This document shows, piece by piece, positions 26,384 to 34,379 of a stretch of DNA of 51,645 nucleotides (position 1 is the first letter of the stretch; the number at the start of each line of letters is the position of its first letter). The position numbers and the translations under genes were made by a program. This stretch comes from Aalborgiella sp031422495 (GTDB lineage: Bacteria; Pseudomonadota; Gammaproteobacteria; Burkholderiales; Burkholderiaceae_C). The notes beneath the pieces were generated by a model. That model was given only the letters and a program-made list of their open reading frames with translations. It did no database searches and was not told the DNA's origin. The stretch spans positions 1 to 51,645 of the forward strand of contig JANPLX010000056.1 in the NCBI GenBank assembly GCA_031422495.1, in the 5' to 3' direction.

Positions 26384-26544
26384 GCTGTGTCCTTTGGCCT
26401 GTTTAACTAACTTTATATCAATAAATCTAGAATTGTTTAATTCACTTCAAATTTCGCAAAATTTGTTGTTTTGCTACAGATTCACATGGGGTGTAAGAAT
26501 CGTGATTCAAGAGGCTTATTTTTAAGCGCATATTCATCCAATGA

Positions 26545-26913
26545 TTATTCAAGAGGTTCTGCTTGACACTGTAACGGGTGACCATGTTCCTTAGCTGCGC
26601 CAGCGACTTGATCAACCTTACTAGCTGCAATGTCTTTAGAAAACACGCCACATACGCCTTTACCGTCGAGGTGAATTTTGAGCATGATTTGTGTGGCTGT
26701 TTCGCGGTCTTTTTTGAAGAATTCTTGGATCACAAAGACCACAAATTCCATCGGCGTATAGTCATCGTTCAGCATCACGACTTGATACATTTGCGGTGGT
26801 TTTGTTTTTTGCGGCACGCGCTCAAGCACGACAGTGTCGCCATCGTCCCGTTTCGGGATAGCGGGCGCAGGTTGTGCTGGTTTATTAGGGTTAGCAGGAG
26901 ATTTTGTAGCCAT
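26545..26913 (-). CDS. clpS: ATP-dependent Clp protease adaptor ClpS
   Basis: 122 residues. A Pro/Lys-rich N-terminal extension (~35 residues) precedes the ClpS core: PPQMYQVVMLNDDYTPMEFVV, IQEFFKKDRETATQIMLKIH and GVCGVFSKDIAASKVDQV. The NDDYTPMEFV segment forms the N-degron pocket. ClpS delivers N-end-rule substrates to ClpA, whose gene follows. The 161 bp between them holds a short duplicated motif (ATTCAAGAGG at about 26505 and 26547) but no gene. Confidence 0.97.
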   Translation of the reverse strand: MATKSPANPNKPAQPAPAIPKRDDGDTVVLERVPQKTKPPQMYQVVMLNDDYTPMEFVVFVIQEFFKKDRETATQIMLKIHLDGKGVCGVFSKDIAASKVDQVAGAAKEHGHPLQCQAEPLE

Positions 26914-26993
26914 ATTTCATTGTAACAAGCGGGATATAGCTTGCAAGTAGCTTGGGAATAGAACTTGGGCGTGTACCAAGGTTTAATCAGAAG

Positions 26994-28520
26994 TTAAACC
27001 CTATCTCGGTGCGAAATCTCGATTACCAAGGCTTTGGCAGCAATTTTTTCAACCAAACTCTCCGCTTGACTGCGGTTTTTAGCGTCTAAGTTAGCATCCC
27101 ATTCGTCCAGCAAATACACAACGGCATGGGTGCGTTCGGCGATTTCTTGCAATGATCTGAGCTGGCGTTCACCGGATGAAAAGCCGCTCTTTTCTTCTTC
27201 GTAGTCTTCACTTAAATCGTCAACATCGACTTCTACAGCGACAGGTAGCGTTTTGACGACTGGTTTGTCAAAAGCAAACGACAAGCTGTCTGCTGTAGGC
27301 CAGTAAAAAGCTTTCGTTCCCAGTTTGGTTTTCATGGCGGCCAGCAAGGTCGATTTGCCCGAGCCGTTACTGCCACGTACCAATATTCGACCCGTCGGAT
27401 AGGTCTTGATTAAGGCTAAAGCTTCGTCCAGGCTAGTACAGGGCAAAGTCTGACTGTTTTCACCACGCAACGTCAAACTAACGCGCTTGAATTTAATACG
27501 CGAATCAAAATCAGCATCTGGCTCAGGGTGCATGGTGTTGCAAGCACCGGTAATGCGCGTCCAAACGGCGAGCAAATCGTTCCACCCTGTCACCAAGCCA
27601 TGTACGTCATGTGAGAGCTCAATTTGTCTAGGCAGCGTCGCAGCCAAACCGATCAACAAAGCCGTGTTTGTCACATCACGCGAGGCTATCACCACGATAT
27701 AGCCAAACACCATGCCAAGCGAAATGATGCCGCTGATCGTCGACAAACCTTCGCGTGCCATGATGGACTTGATTTGCGCAGTCAAAGCATCGCGCAGGCG
27801 CACTTTAAACTCACCATGCCACAAACGGAAGTTGTAGCGGTTTCCCGTAAAAATGTTGTCCCAAGCGTTGTAGGTATGCGCGGTTAAGCGGTTGGTTTGG
27901 CGTTGGTTATTGGCATAAGCTCTGGCCACGGGTTTGCGCACAAACCACTGAATGCACATCAGCACTGCAAAAACAGCTGCATAAGCAACTGGCAAGCCAG
28001 CATCGATGGCGATGCCCAGCACAATGGCGTTGAAAATCAAGCCGAAAAAGAGCTTCAAATCGGCCTCAAGCTCAAACATCAGTTCGAAAAAAATATGGAA
28101 AGTTTCGTTGGTCAAAAAGGGCTCAGTCACTTCTCGAACCTGCTTGTTACCCAACAAATTAGCGTATTTTTTGTTGTCTCGTGCAAAACGCATCATGTAA
28201 CGACCAAAAGCGCCAAAGCCTGCACGTTCGGCAAATACCCAACTGACTGCGCCTACAATGTAAGCCATGCTTTGGGCACCCATGATCCACAGCAAATCAG
28301 CTGTTAAAAACTCTTCATTCGCGACATCTTGACCCGCTTTAATGATCAGCCATGTTGTAGACGCGGACAGCGCCGCTTCGACAATCAGCAAAAACAACAT
28401 GACGAAGAAAGGCGGACACATCAAAAAGCGAACGAAATCGACGTTTTTATAGCCTGATCGAACGCGTGGTGCTTGCGTTGTCAGTATCGTTGTAGGCGAA
28501 TGCGACGGGTCTTGCATCAT
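26994..28520 (-). CDS. Unusual ABC exporter-type protein, membrane and ATPase domains fused
   Basis: 508 residues. Residues ~30-310 hold five or six hydrophobic segments. The ATPase half is compact: Walker A RGSNGSGKSTLLAA near residue 383, signature GFSSGERQL near 447 (SSGER instead of LSGGQ), Walker B VVYLLDEWDANLD near 472 with Glu and a D-loop, and H-loop EISHRD at the very C-terminus. The Q-loop region reads FYWPTADSLSF and lacks an obvious Gln. This departs from MsbA-type exporters; substrate unknown. The architecture (fused half-transporter ending right after the H-loop) loosely recalls peroxisomal ABCD or YddA-like proteins, but I do not assign it. Confidence 0.75.
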   Translation of the reverse strand: MMQDPSHSPTTILTTQAPRVRSGYKNVDFVRFLMCPPFFVMLFLLIVEAALSASTTWLIIKAGQDVANEEFLTADLLWIMGAQSMAYIVGAVSWVFAERAGFGAFGRYMMRFARDNKKYANLLGNKQVREVTEPFLTNETFHIFFELMFELEADLKLFFGLIFNAIVLGIAIDAGLPVAYAAVFAVLMCIQWFVRKPVARAYANNQRQTNRLTAHTYNAWDNIFTGNRYNFRLWHGEFKVRLRDALTAQIKSIMAREGLSTISGIISLGMVFGYIVVIASRDVTNTALLIGLAATLPRQIELSHDVHGLVTGWNDLLAVWTRITGACNTMHPEPDADFDSRIKFKRVSLTLRGENSQTLPCTSLDEALALIKTYPTGRILVRGSNGSGKSTLLAAMKTKLGTKAFYWPTADSLSFAFDKPVVKTLPVAVEVDVDDLSEDYEEEKSGFSSGERQLRSLQEIAERTHAVVYLLDEWDANLDAKNRSQAESLVEKIAAKALVIEISHRDRV

Positions 28521-28524
28521 GAAT

Positions 28525-28560
28525 TAAAAAAAGCCACCGATGTGCGTCGGCGGCTTTTGT
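28525..28560 (-). terminator. Rho-independent terminator of icd
   Basis: On the minus strand GCCGCCGA-CGCACA-TCGGTGGC (one G-T mismatch) is followed by a T7 run. It sits 23 bp after the icd stop and immediately before the ABC gene start. Confidence 0.85.
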
Positions 28561-28582
28561 ACAGATTTAAATATTGGTTAAT

Positions 28583-29836
28583 TTACATGTGGTCGATCAT
28601 GACCTGACCGAAACCAGAACAGCTGACTTGCGTTGCGCCGTCCATCAAACGCGCAAAGTCGTAGGTGACTTTCTTGCTGGCGATTGATTTCTCCATGGAG
28701 CTGATGATCAAATCAGCAGCTTCGACCCAACCCATGTGGCGCAACATCATTTCTGCCGACAAGATTTCAGAGCCTGGGTTCACATAGTCCTTGCCTGCGT
28801 ACTTCGGTGCTGTGCCGTGCGTTGCTTCAAAGCACGCAATCGTGTCTGACAAATTCGCACCCGGCGCGATGCCAATGCCGCCTACTTGTGCTGCCAAAGC
28901 GTCAGAAATATAGTCGCCATTCAAGTTGAGCGTCGCAACCACCGAATACTCAGCAGGACGAAGCAAAATTTGCTGCAAGAAAGCATCCGCAATCACGTCT
29001 TTGACGATGATTTCTTTGCCCGTTTTCGGGTTTTTGAACTTGCACCATGGACCGCCGTCGATCAACTCTGCGCCGAACTCTTTTTGTGCCAAAGCATAGG
29101 CCCAATCACGGAAACCACCCTCAGTGAATTTCATGATGTTGCCTTTGTGCACGATGGTCACATTTGGCTTGTCATTGTCAATCGCGTACTGGATCGCTTT
29201 GCGGACCAATCGCTCAGTGCCTTCGCTTGACACTGGCTTGATACCAATACCAGACGTATTCGGGAAACGGATCTTTTTAACGCCCATCTCTTCTTGCAAG
29301 AATTTGATGATCTTCTTGGCTTTGTCGCTGCCAGATTCAAACTCGATACCAGCGTAAATGTCTTCTGAGTTTTCACGGAAGATCACCATATTGGTTTTGT
29401 GCGGCTCTTTCACGGGGGATGGCACGCCGGTGAAGTATTGCACGGGACGCAGGCACACGTACAAATCTAATTCTTGACGCAAAGCCACGTTTAAAGAACG
29501 AATACCACCACCTACTGGCGTGGTTAGTGGACCTTTGATGGAAACAACGTAATCACGAACAGCATCTAAAGTCTCTTTCGGCAACCATTCGTCTGGACCG
29601 TATACTTTAGTAGACTTTTCGCCAGCATAAACTTCCATCCAATGGATTTTTTTCTTGCCACCGTATGCCTTCGCCACGGCAGCGTCAACCACCTTCAACA
29701 TCACTGGTGTAATATCTTGACCCGTACCGTCACCTTCAATATACGGAATGATGACCTGATCAGGTACATTGATAGAAAAGTCTGCATTTACAGTGATTTT
29801 GCCGCCGCCGGCGGGCACTTTGATGTGCTGGTACAT
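28583..29836 (-). CDS. icd: NADP-dependent isocitrate dehydrogenase
   Basis: 417 residues, matching E. coli Icd length. Substrate and metal motifs: FRENSEDIYAGIEFESGSDKA (phosphorylatable-Ser type region), IRFPNTSGIGIKPVSSEGTERLVR, VTIVHKGNIMKFTEGGFRDW, NLNGDYISDALAAQVGGIGIAPGAN and ATHGTAPKYAGKD. It oxidatively decarboxylates isocitrate to 2-oxoglutarate in the TCA cycle. ATG 29836 follows GGAGAATT. The promoter-proximal region contains spaced AAAGTCT repeats (29862-29910). Confidence 0.97.
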   Translation of the reverse strand: MYQHIKVPAGGGKITVNADFSINVPDQVIIPYIEGDGTGQDITPVMLKVVDAAVAKAYGGKKKIHWMEVYAGEKSTKVYGPDEWLPKETLDAVRDYVVSIKGPLTTPVGGGIRSLNVALRQELDLYVCLRPVQYFTGVPSPVKEPHKTNMVIFRENSEDIYAGIEFESGSDKAKKIIKFLQEEMGVKKIRFPNTSGIGIKPVSSEGTERLVRKAIQYAIDNDKPNVTIVHKGNIMKFTEGGFRDWAYALAQKEFGAELIDGGPWCKFKNPKTGKEIIVKDVIADAFLQQILLRPAEYSVVATLNLNGDYISDALAAQVGGIGIAPGANLSDTIACFEATHGTAPKYAGKDYVNPGSEILSAEMMLRHMGWVEAADLIISSMEKSIASKKVTYDFARLMDGATQVSCSGFGQVMIDHM

Positions 29837-29861
29837 GTGTCAATTCTCCAAAAAAACTAGG

Positions 29862-29910
29862 AAAGTCTTAAAAGTCTAGAAAAGTCTAGGGAAACTAGAC
29901 AAGAAAGTCT
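29862..29910. repeat. AAAGTCT(A) repeats upstream of icd
   Basis: AAAGTCT occurs at 29862, 29871, 29881 and 29904, with an inverted-sense ACTAGAC at 29894-29900. The first three are spaced 9-10 bp, about one helical turn, and lie 25-75 bp upstream of the icd start. They could be operator half-sites or an expanded short repeat. Confidence 0.55.
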
Positions 29911-30051
29911 AAAAAACAGGCTGACTCAGATTCTAGTCTGAAAAATAGTTGTAAAACGTGTCAACCGTTACGATTCTCGCCTCGTTACGGATACACCTTT
30001 CATTTTTTGGCAGGTATTTTTTAAATAACGTTATTTTTAGGAACTATTATC

Positions 30052-30354
30052 ATGAACAAAATCCTCGCCGCTTTGGTTGCTGGTTTCTTCGCAGCGTCTT
30101 CTTTTGCTGCTTCTCACGCTGCAGCTCCTGCTGCTCCAGCTGCTGCTAAGCCAGCTGCTGCCGCTGCAGCTCCTGCTGCTGCTCCAGCCGCTGCAGCTCC
30201 TGCTGCTGCAAAAGCTGCTCCAGCTGCTGAAATGAAGAAAGATGAAGCTAAGCCAGCTGCTGCCAAGCCAGCTGCTAAGAAAGCTAAGAAAGCTAAGAAA
30301 GCTAAAGCTAAAGCCGCTGCTCCAGCTGCTGACGCAAAGCCAGCTGCCAAGTAA
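30052..30354 (+). CDS. Ala/Lys-rich secreted low-complexity protein
   Basis: 100 residues. Signal peptide MNKILAALVAGFFAASSFAAS, then a mature chain of AP and AAP runs (residues ~25-58), a short acidic-basic patch EMKKDEAK, and a C-terminal KKAKKAKKAKAKA block. It has no conserved enzymatic motif. Similar Ala-rich exported proteins are common in Burkholderiales, with unknown role. The ribosome-binding site is AGGA before ATG 30052. It is followed by a hairpin (30388-30416) and then by a small ORF encoding a peptide like its own Lys-rich tail. Confidence 0.8.
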   Translation: MNKILAALVAGFFAASSFAASHAAAPAAPAAAKPAAAAAAPAAAPAAAAPAAAKAAPAAEMKKDEAKPAAAKPAAKKAKKAKKAKAKAAAPAADAKPAAK

Positions 30355-30387
30355 GTTTCGAGACAGCTACCAGCTAGACGTAAGATA

Positions 30388-30416
30388 GTAATAGCACCTT
30401 AGACGTGCTATTATTT
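30388..30416 (+). terminator. Terminator-like hairpin after the Ala/Lys-rich gene
   Basis: AATAGCAC (30390-30397) pairs with GTGCTATT (30405-30412), loop of 7 nt, followed by ATTTAG. The U tract is weak, so partial readthrough into the small ORF at 30479 is possible. Confidence 0.55.
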
Positions 30417-30478
30417 AGCGGTGGTACAAAATGAAAGTTTTTTACTACTTTTTTTCAACTTAAATCTGAAAGACTATC

Positions 30479-30538
30479 ATGGCTAAAGCAAAGAAAAAAG
30501 CAAAAAAAGCAAAAAAAGCAGCTCCAGCAGCTAAATAA
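30479..30538 (+). CDS. Putative 19-residue basic peptide
   Basis: ATG at 30479 opens a 20-codon frame encoding MAKAKKKAKKAKKAAPAAK. It closely matches the C-terminal Lys/Ala block of the gene 125 bp upstream, but without a signal peptide. The sequence just before the ATG (GACTATCATG) resembles that before the larger gene (ACTATTATCATG). A clear Shine-Dalgarno is lacking. It could be a genuine small basic peptide or a partial duplication remnant. Confidence 0.45.
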   Translation: MAKAKKKAKKAKKAAPAAK

Positions 30539-30584
30539 ATTTTTTGCGACGTTGGCACGAACTTCGGTTCTAGCCTTTGTCAAT

Positions 30585-30617
30585 AATGCCCGCTTGAGTT
30601 CGACTTAAGTGGGCATT
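30585..30617 (+). terminator. Hairpin after the small basic-peptide ORF
   Basis: AATGCCCGCTT and AAGTGGGCATT form an 11-bp stem with one G-T type mismatch around an 11-nt loop, followed by GTTATTT. Likely terminator; the DUF192 start lies 22 bp downstream. Confidence 0.6.
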
Positions 30618-30639
30618 GTTATTTATAGGTATCAAAAAT

Positions 30640-31092
30640 ATGAAAAGCTCACTTAGCGCACTCTTTGTAGGTCTGTTTGCAGTTCTAAGTTTCTGTGCAC
30701 ACGCGTTCGAAGGCCCACAGCTTAACCTACAGCGCATCAAAATTTCGGCAGGCATGCACCAAATCGATACGCAATTGGCCTTGACGCCGATAGAGCGTCA
30801 AATTGGACTCATGAATCGCCCTAACATGCCAGCCCACGAAGGCATGTTGTTTGTGTTTGAAGAACCATCAAAACAATGCTTCTGGATGAAAAACACCCTG
30901 TTGCCTTTGACAGCGGCTTTTATTGCCGATGACGGCACTATCGTTAACTTAGTCGACATGAAGCCACAAGTACTGGACAGCCATTGCTCCACAAAAGAAG
31001 TACGGTACGTGTTGGAAATGAACCAGGGTTGGTTTGCCAAGCGCGGTATCAAAGCCGGAAGCAAGCTGTCTGGCCCACCCTTCAAACCTTAA
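30640..31092 (+). CDS. DUF192-family secreted protein
   Basis: 150 residues from ATG 30640, which begins a signal peptide (MKSSLSALFVGLFAVLSFCAHA). The mature domain carries the DUF192 motifs: ALTPIERQIGLMNRPNMPAHEGMLFVFE, CFWMKNTLLPLTAAFIADDG and the final VLEMNQGWFAKRGIKAGSKL. It is a small periplasmic beta-fold family of unknown biochemical role. An in-frame TTG at 30616 is less likely because it lies in the preceding hairpin. Confidence 0.92.
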   Translation: MKSSLSALFVGLFAVLSFCAHAFEGPQLNLQRIKISAGMHQIDTQLALTPIERQIGLMNRPNMPAHEGMLFVFEEPSKQCFWMKNTLLPLTAAFIADDGTIVNLVDMKPQVLDSHCSTKEVRYVLEMNQGWFAKRGIKAGSKLSGPPFKP

Positions 31093-31132
31093 GGTTGTTG
31101 TAAAAATTCAACGAAATTGTGAAAAATTCACG

Positions 31133-31168
31133 AAAAAGCCGTCTAACGCGAATTAGACGGCTTTTTTT
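31133..31168. terminator. Bidirectional terminator between DUF192 gene and sodB
   Basis: A perfect 9-bp stem GCCGTCTAA / TTAGACGGC with a 6-nt loop, flanked by AAAAA on the left and T7 on the right, between convergent genes. Confidence 0.92.
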
Positions 31169-31182
31169 ACATTTCAGCTAGA

Positions 31183-31764
31183 TCAAGCGAAGTTGGCTTG
31201 CGCAAATTCCCAGTTGACCAAGTTGTTGAGAAAAGTCTCCACAAATTTTGGACGCGCGTTGCGGTAGTCGATGTAATACGCATGCTCCCACACGTCAACA
31301 GTCAACAAAGCTTTGTCACCAGTGGTCAGCGGTGTGCCAGCAGCTCCCATGTTGACGATGTCAACTGAGCCGTCCGGTTTTTTTACCAACCACGTCCAGC
31401 CAGAGCCAAAGTTGCCCACCGCTGATTTGACAAAAGCATCTTTGAAAGCTGCATAAGAGCCAAACTTGGCGTTGATCGCTGCTGCTAATGCACCTGTAGG
31501 CTCGCCGCCGCCTGCTGGCTTCATACAGTTCCAGAAAAAGGTGTGGTTCCAGATTTGCGCTGAGTTGTTGTAAATGCCGCCTGAAGACTTCTTGATGATC
31601 TCTTCCAGCGTCATGCTTTCAAACTCAGTGCCTTTTTGCAGGTTGTTGAGGTTGACCACATAAGCGTTGTGGTGCTTGCCGTGGTGAAACTCCAAAGTTT
31701 CTTTAGAGTAGTTAGGAGCCAAAGCGTCGATAGCGAATGGCAGGGCTGGTAGGGTGTGTTCCAT
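31183..31764 (-). CDS. sodB: Superoxide dismutase [Fe]
   Basis: 193 residues. Metal ligands: His in HHGKHHNAYV, His in WNHTFFWNCM, Asp and His in DVWEHAYYIDYRNARP. Gln in NSAQIWNH and the AAGTPLTTGDKALL loop are typical of the iron enzyme. It converts superoxide to peroxide and oxygen in the cytoplasm. ATG 31764; monocistronic by context, with a strong shared terminator downstream. Confidence 0.97.
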   Translation of the reverse strand: MEHTLPALPFAIDALAPNYSKETLEFHHGKHHNAYVVNLNNLQKGTEFESMTLEEIIKKSSGGIYNNSAQIWNHTFFWNCMKPAGGGEPTGALAAAINAKFGSYAAFKDAFVKSAVGNFGSGWTWLVKKPDGSVDIVNMGAAGTPLTTGDKALLTVDVWEHAYYIDYRNARPKFVETFLNNLVNWEFAQANFA

Positions 31765-31928
31765 GTGGGTACTTTCAGTTGATGTTGGTCATTAAAGTGG
31801 GGTAGATCGATTTAAATTTGATGTTGCTCATCGGAGAAAAATTGTCCTCATGCCGAAAAGGCACCGTATACAATAATTTAATCAGACACCCATCATCAAT
31901 ACTTCATTATCATACAAAGGAAATAACC

Positions 31929-32510
31929 ATGGGCTCTATCTTTCAATCTTTAGGCCGTAGCTTATTTGCTGGCGTCGTTCTGGTCGTCCTACTTTTCGTT
32001 GCGGTGGGTAGCAATGTCAGCTTGAATCACGCTTGGATGACCTTTGTCATGCGTTGGTTGCACGTCATTTGTGGCGTGATGTGGGTTGGTTTGCTGTGGT
32101 ACTTCAATTTTGTACAAATCCCAACCATGCCAAAAATTCCGGATGAACAAAAGCCCGCTATAGGCAAATTCATCGCGCCAGAAGCCCTCTTTTGGTTCCG
32201 CTGGGCTGCTTTGGCAACGGTGGTAACTGGTCTGCTGGTCGCAGCGATGAGCGGTTACATCATGCAAGCTTTGGGTCTGCAGCGCCCTTTTTTAGCGATT
32301 GGCATTGGCATGTGGATCGCCTTGGTGATGGCGTTTAACGTGTGGTTCATCATTTGGCCGAACCAGAAGAAGGCCTTGGGCATGGTGGCTGTTGAGCCTG
32401 CTCAAAAAACTAAAGCTGCGCGTTTTGCAATGCTGACCTCGCGTTTCAACACCATGCTGTCCATACCGATGTTGTATTGCATGGTTGCACAGCAGAATGG
32501 TGGACTATAA
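31929..32510 (+). CDS. PuuD-like (DUF989) integral membrane protein
   Basis: 193 residues from ATG 31929 (preceded by AAAGGAAATAACC); a longer frame from 31818 lacks a good start. Four to five TM helices: LFAGVVLVVLLFVAVGSN, WLHVICGVMWVGLLWYFNFV, FRWAALATVVTGLLVAAMSGY, AIGIGMWIALVMAFNVWFI, plus a C-terminal segment. Conserved His and Trp residues (RWLHVICGVMWVG) match the N-terminal membrane domain of PuuD-type urate hydroxylases, but the cytochrome c domain is absent. A urate role should not be assumed. Confidence 0.75.
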   Translation: MGSIFQSLGRSLFAGVVLVVLLFVAVGSNVSLNHAWMTFVMRWLHVICGVMWVGLLWYFNFVQIPTMPKIPDEQKPAIGKFIAPEALFWFRWAALATVVTGLLVAAMSGYIMQALGLQRPFLAIGIGMWIALVMAFNVWFIIWPNQKKALGMVAVEPAQKTKAARFAMLTSRFNTMLSIPMLYCMVAQQNGGL

Positions 32511-32548
32511 GTTCTCTGTGCAACTATTTTCGCACTTAATCCTGCAAT

Positions 32549-33901
32549 TTAATCTGACAACTTTTGTACCGTGACCGCAGCCTGACCTTGTGACAACTGC
32601 ACTTGTAGTGCTTGTCCCAAGGTCATTTTTTTTGTGCTCGCGACCGTTTGACCCGCCTCGTCCGTCACCCACGCGTAGCCGCGTTGTAGCACCAATTGTG
32701 GGTCAAGCAGTGCTAAGCCGCGCTCAGAACGCTGTAAGCGCTCTTTTAAGCGCGACAAAGCTGCTTTCAACTGGTTGGGCCACAAAGTTTGCTGAGATGC
32801 CAGTTGCTGCTTTTCCCGTGCCACTTGTCCTTTGACCGCAAATTTGAGGTGCTGGCTATGGCTTTGCAGCGCTTGCCGCTGCTTTGCCAGCCAACCCGAT
32901 GGCCGTCCCAGTCGCGCCTGCACACGGTCTAATTGCTGGTTTTGGCTGTCCAAGTAGCGCATCGTCGTGCTTTGCAGGCGGTCTTGCATGACATTCAAAG
33001 CGCCTAGCCAGGTTTGCTGCGATTCGCTGACCAATTCGGCAGCTGCTGTGGGCGTAGGCGCGCGCATATCGGCGACAAAATCTGCCATCGTAAAATCCGT
33101 TTCATGCCCCACACCACAGATGATGGGAATCGGGCTATCAGCAATAGTACGAGCCAAGGCTTCGTCATTAAACGCCCACAAATCCTCCAACGATCCGCCC
33201 CCTCGGACGAGCAGAATCACATCAATTTTGGGTAACTTATCAGAGAGTAAATCACCACCTAAATTAGCCTCTAGACGGTGTATTTGTTCATTGTATTGAT
33301 ACAATTTTGATAGCGCTTTGATGATCTCTTGCGGTGCGTTTGCACCCTGCACAGACGCTGGCGACAACACCACGGGGATATGCGGAACACGGCGTTGCAA
33401 CGCGGTGGCCACATCGTGCAAAGCCGCTGCACCCAAGGAAGTAACCAAGCCGATTTTGCGTGGCATCAGCGGCAAATCACGCTTGCGACTGGGGTCAAAC
33501 AAACCTTCCGCTTCGAGCTTCGCTTTGAGCCGCAAAAACTGCTCAAACAGCGCGCCCTGCCCCGCTTGCTGTAGGCTTTCCACGATCAACTGCAAATCGC
33601 CACGCGGCGTGTACACATCAATACGGCCACGCACTTCGACCAAATCACCGTCCCGCGGACTGAAATTCGCCAACGACGCGGCCCGCTTGAACATCGCACA
33701 GCGGATCTGACCACTCGCGTCTTTCAGCGAAAAATAGCAATGACCCGACGCAGCCCGTGAAAACCCGGAAATCTCACCCTGCACGGTCACCGGATTGAAG
33801 CGGGCATCTAAAGCATCAGCAATGGCACGGCATAGGGCGCCAACTTGCCAAACTTGCGGCTTTCCACGGACATTGATTGAGGAATTGGGTGCATCGGTCA
33901 T
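32549..33901 (-). CDS. xseA: Exodeoxyribonuclease VII large subunit
   Basis: 450 residues. The N-terminal OB fold has VTVQGEISGFSRAASGHCYFSLKD. The catalytic domain has PRKIGLVTSLGAAALHDV, VRGGGSLEDLWAFNDE, CGVGHETDFTMADFVADMRAPTPTAAAE, and a C-terminal coiled-coil region. ExoVII degrades single-stranded DNA to short acid-soluble fragments. Between IIKAL and the IDVILLVRGGG strand there is a segment (LYQYNEQIHRLEANLGGD) that seems longer than in relatives I recall and overlaps a degenerate repeat copy. It is convergent with the PuuD-like gene. Confidence 0.95.
   Translation of the reverse strand: MTDAPNSSINVRGKPQVWQVGALCRAIADALDARFNPVTVQGEISGFSRAASGHCYFSLKDASGQIRCAMFKRAASLANFSPRDGDLVEVRGRIDVYTPRGDLQLIVESLQQAGQGALFEQFLRLKAKLEAEGLFDPSRKRDLPLMPRKIGLVTSLGAAALHDVATALQRRVPHIPVVLSPASVQGANAPQEIIKALSKLYQYNEQIHRLEANLGGDLLSDKLPKIDVILLVRGGGSLEDLWAFNDEALARTIADSPIPIICGVGHETDFTMADFVADMRAPTPTAAAELVSESQQTWLGALNVMQDRLQSTTMRYLDSQNQQLDRVQARLGRPSGWLAKQRQALQSHSQHLKFAVKGQVAREKQQLASQQTLWPNQLKAALSRLKERLQRSERGLALLDPQLVLQRGYAWVTDEAGQTVASTKKMTLGQALQVQLSQGQAAVTVQKLSD
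33267..33313 (-). repeat. Degenerate palindromic repeat (within xseA)
   Basis: GCCTCTAGACGGTGTATTTG matches the repeat core at 17 of the first 19 positions, and a small palindrome TTGTAT-TG-ATACAA follows where the hairpin should be. The coding-strand frame differs from those of the sbcB and lpxK copies. Confidence 0.5.
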
Positions 33902-34379
33902 GGTTGCTTGAATTATCGTGATTTAAAGCCAACAAAAGTTGAAACCCACGCCCAAAGCACGTGTTTATTCACTTCGTTGCTCTTGCAAACATATTCTCCA
34001 GCAGAAAAAAAACAGTAGCATGACAGTTTGATGACACCGTGTAAGCTGTTGATTTTATTCAGTATTTTTTCAATTTTAGTCCACCCAGACGTTGCTTATT
34101 TTTTAAGCAACCCAATGAAAGTACCTAAAAATGCGGGTTTGCATGCTTTGAAGACAAGTTTTGCACAAAGATATCCACAGAATTTGTGGTTTCCTTTTAA
34201 GGTTGATTGAGTGGCGGTGATTTCCATGGCCATATTTAAGCCTTTTAACTTTGTTTTTTTGTCGCATGCGCAGCAACAACGAAGCATAACCAAGCAAGAT
34301 GTCGGTGATAATTGCCGCAAAGAATTTAACTGCTGCCGCAAAGCCATAACAAACTCATACCAAACTGGAGATATCCCCC
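33902..34379. other. 478-bp region without a recognisable gene
   Basis: Lies between divergent xseA and exbB. Short open frames exist but have no recognisable product. It contains a hairpin at 34091-34111 (GTTGCTTA / TAAGCAAC) and ATATCCACA at 34171-34179, one mismatch from a DnaA box, followed by AATTTGTGG. Promoters for xseA and the exbB operon should lie here; none is placed with confidence. Confidence 0.5.

Noticed and set aside
26442..26651. Minus-strand ORF overlapping clpS and its downstream gap
   Set aside because: Out-of-frame overlap with clpS, no family resemblance, no start signal.
34028..34210. 60-codon ORF in the xseA-exbB gap
   Set aside because: No recognisable domain and no ribosome-binding site; minus-strand ORFs overlap it equally well.
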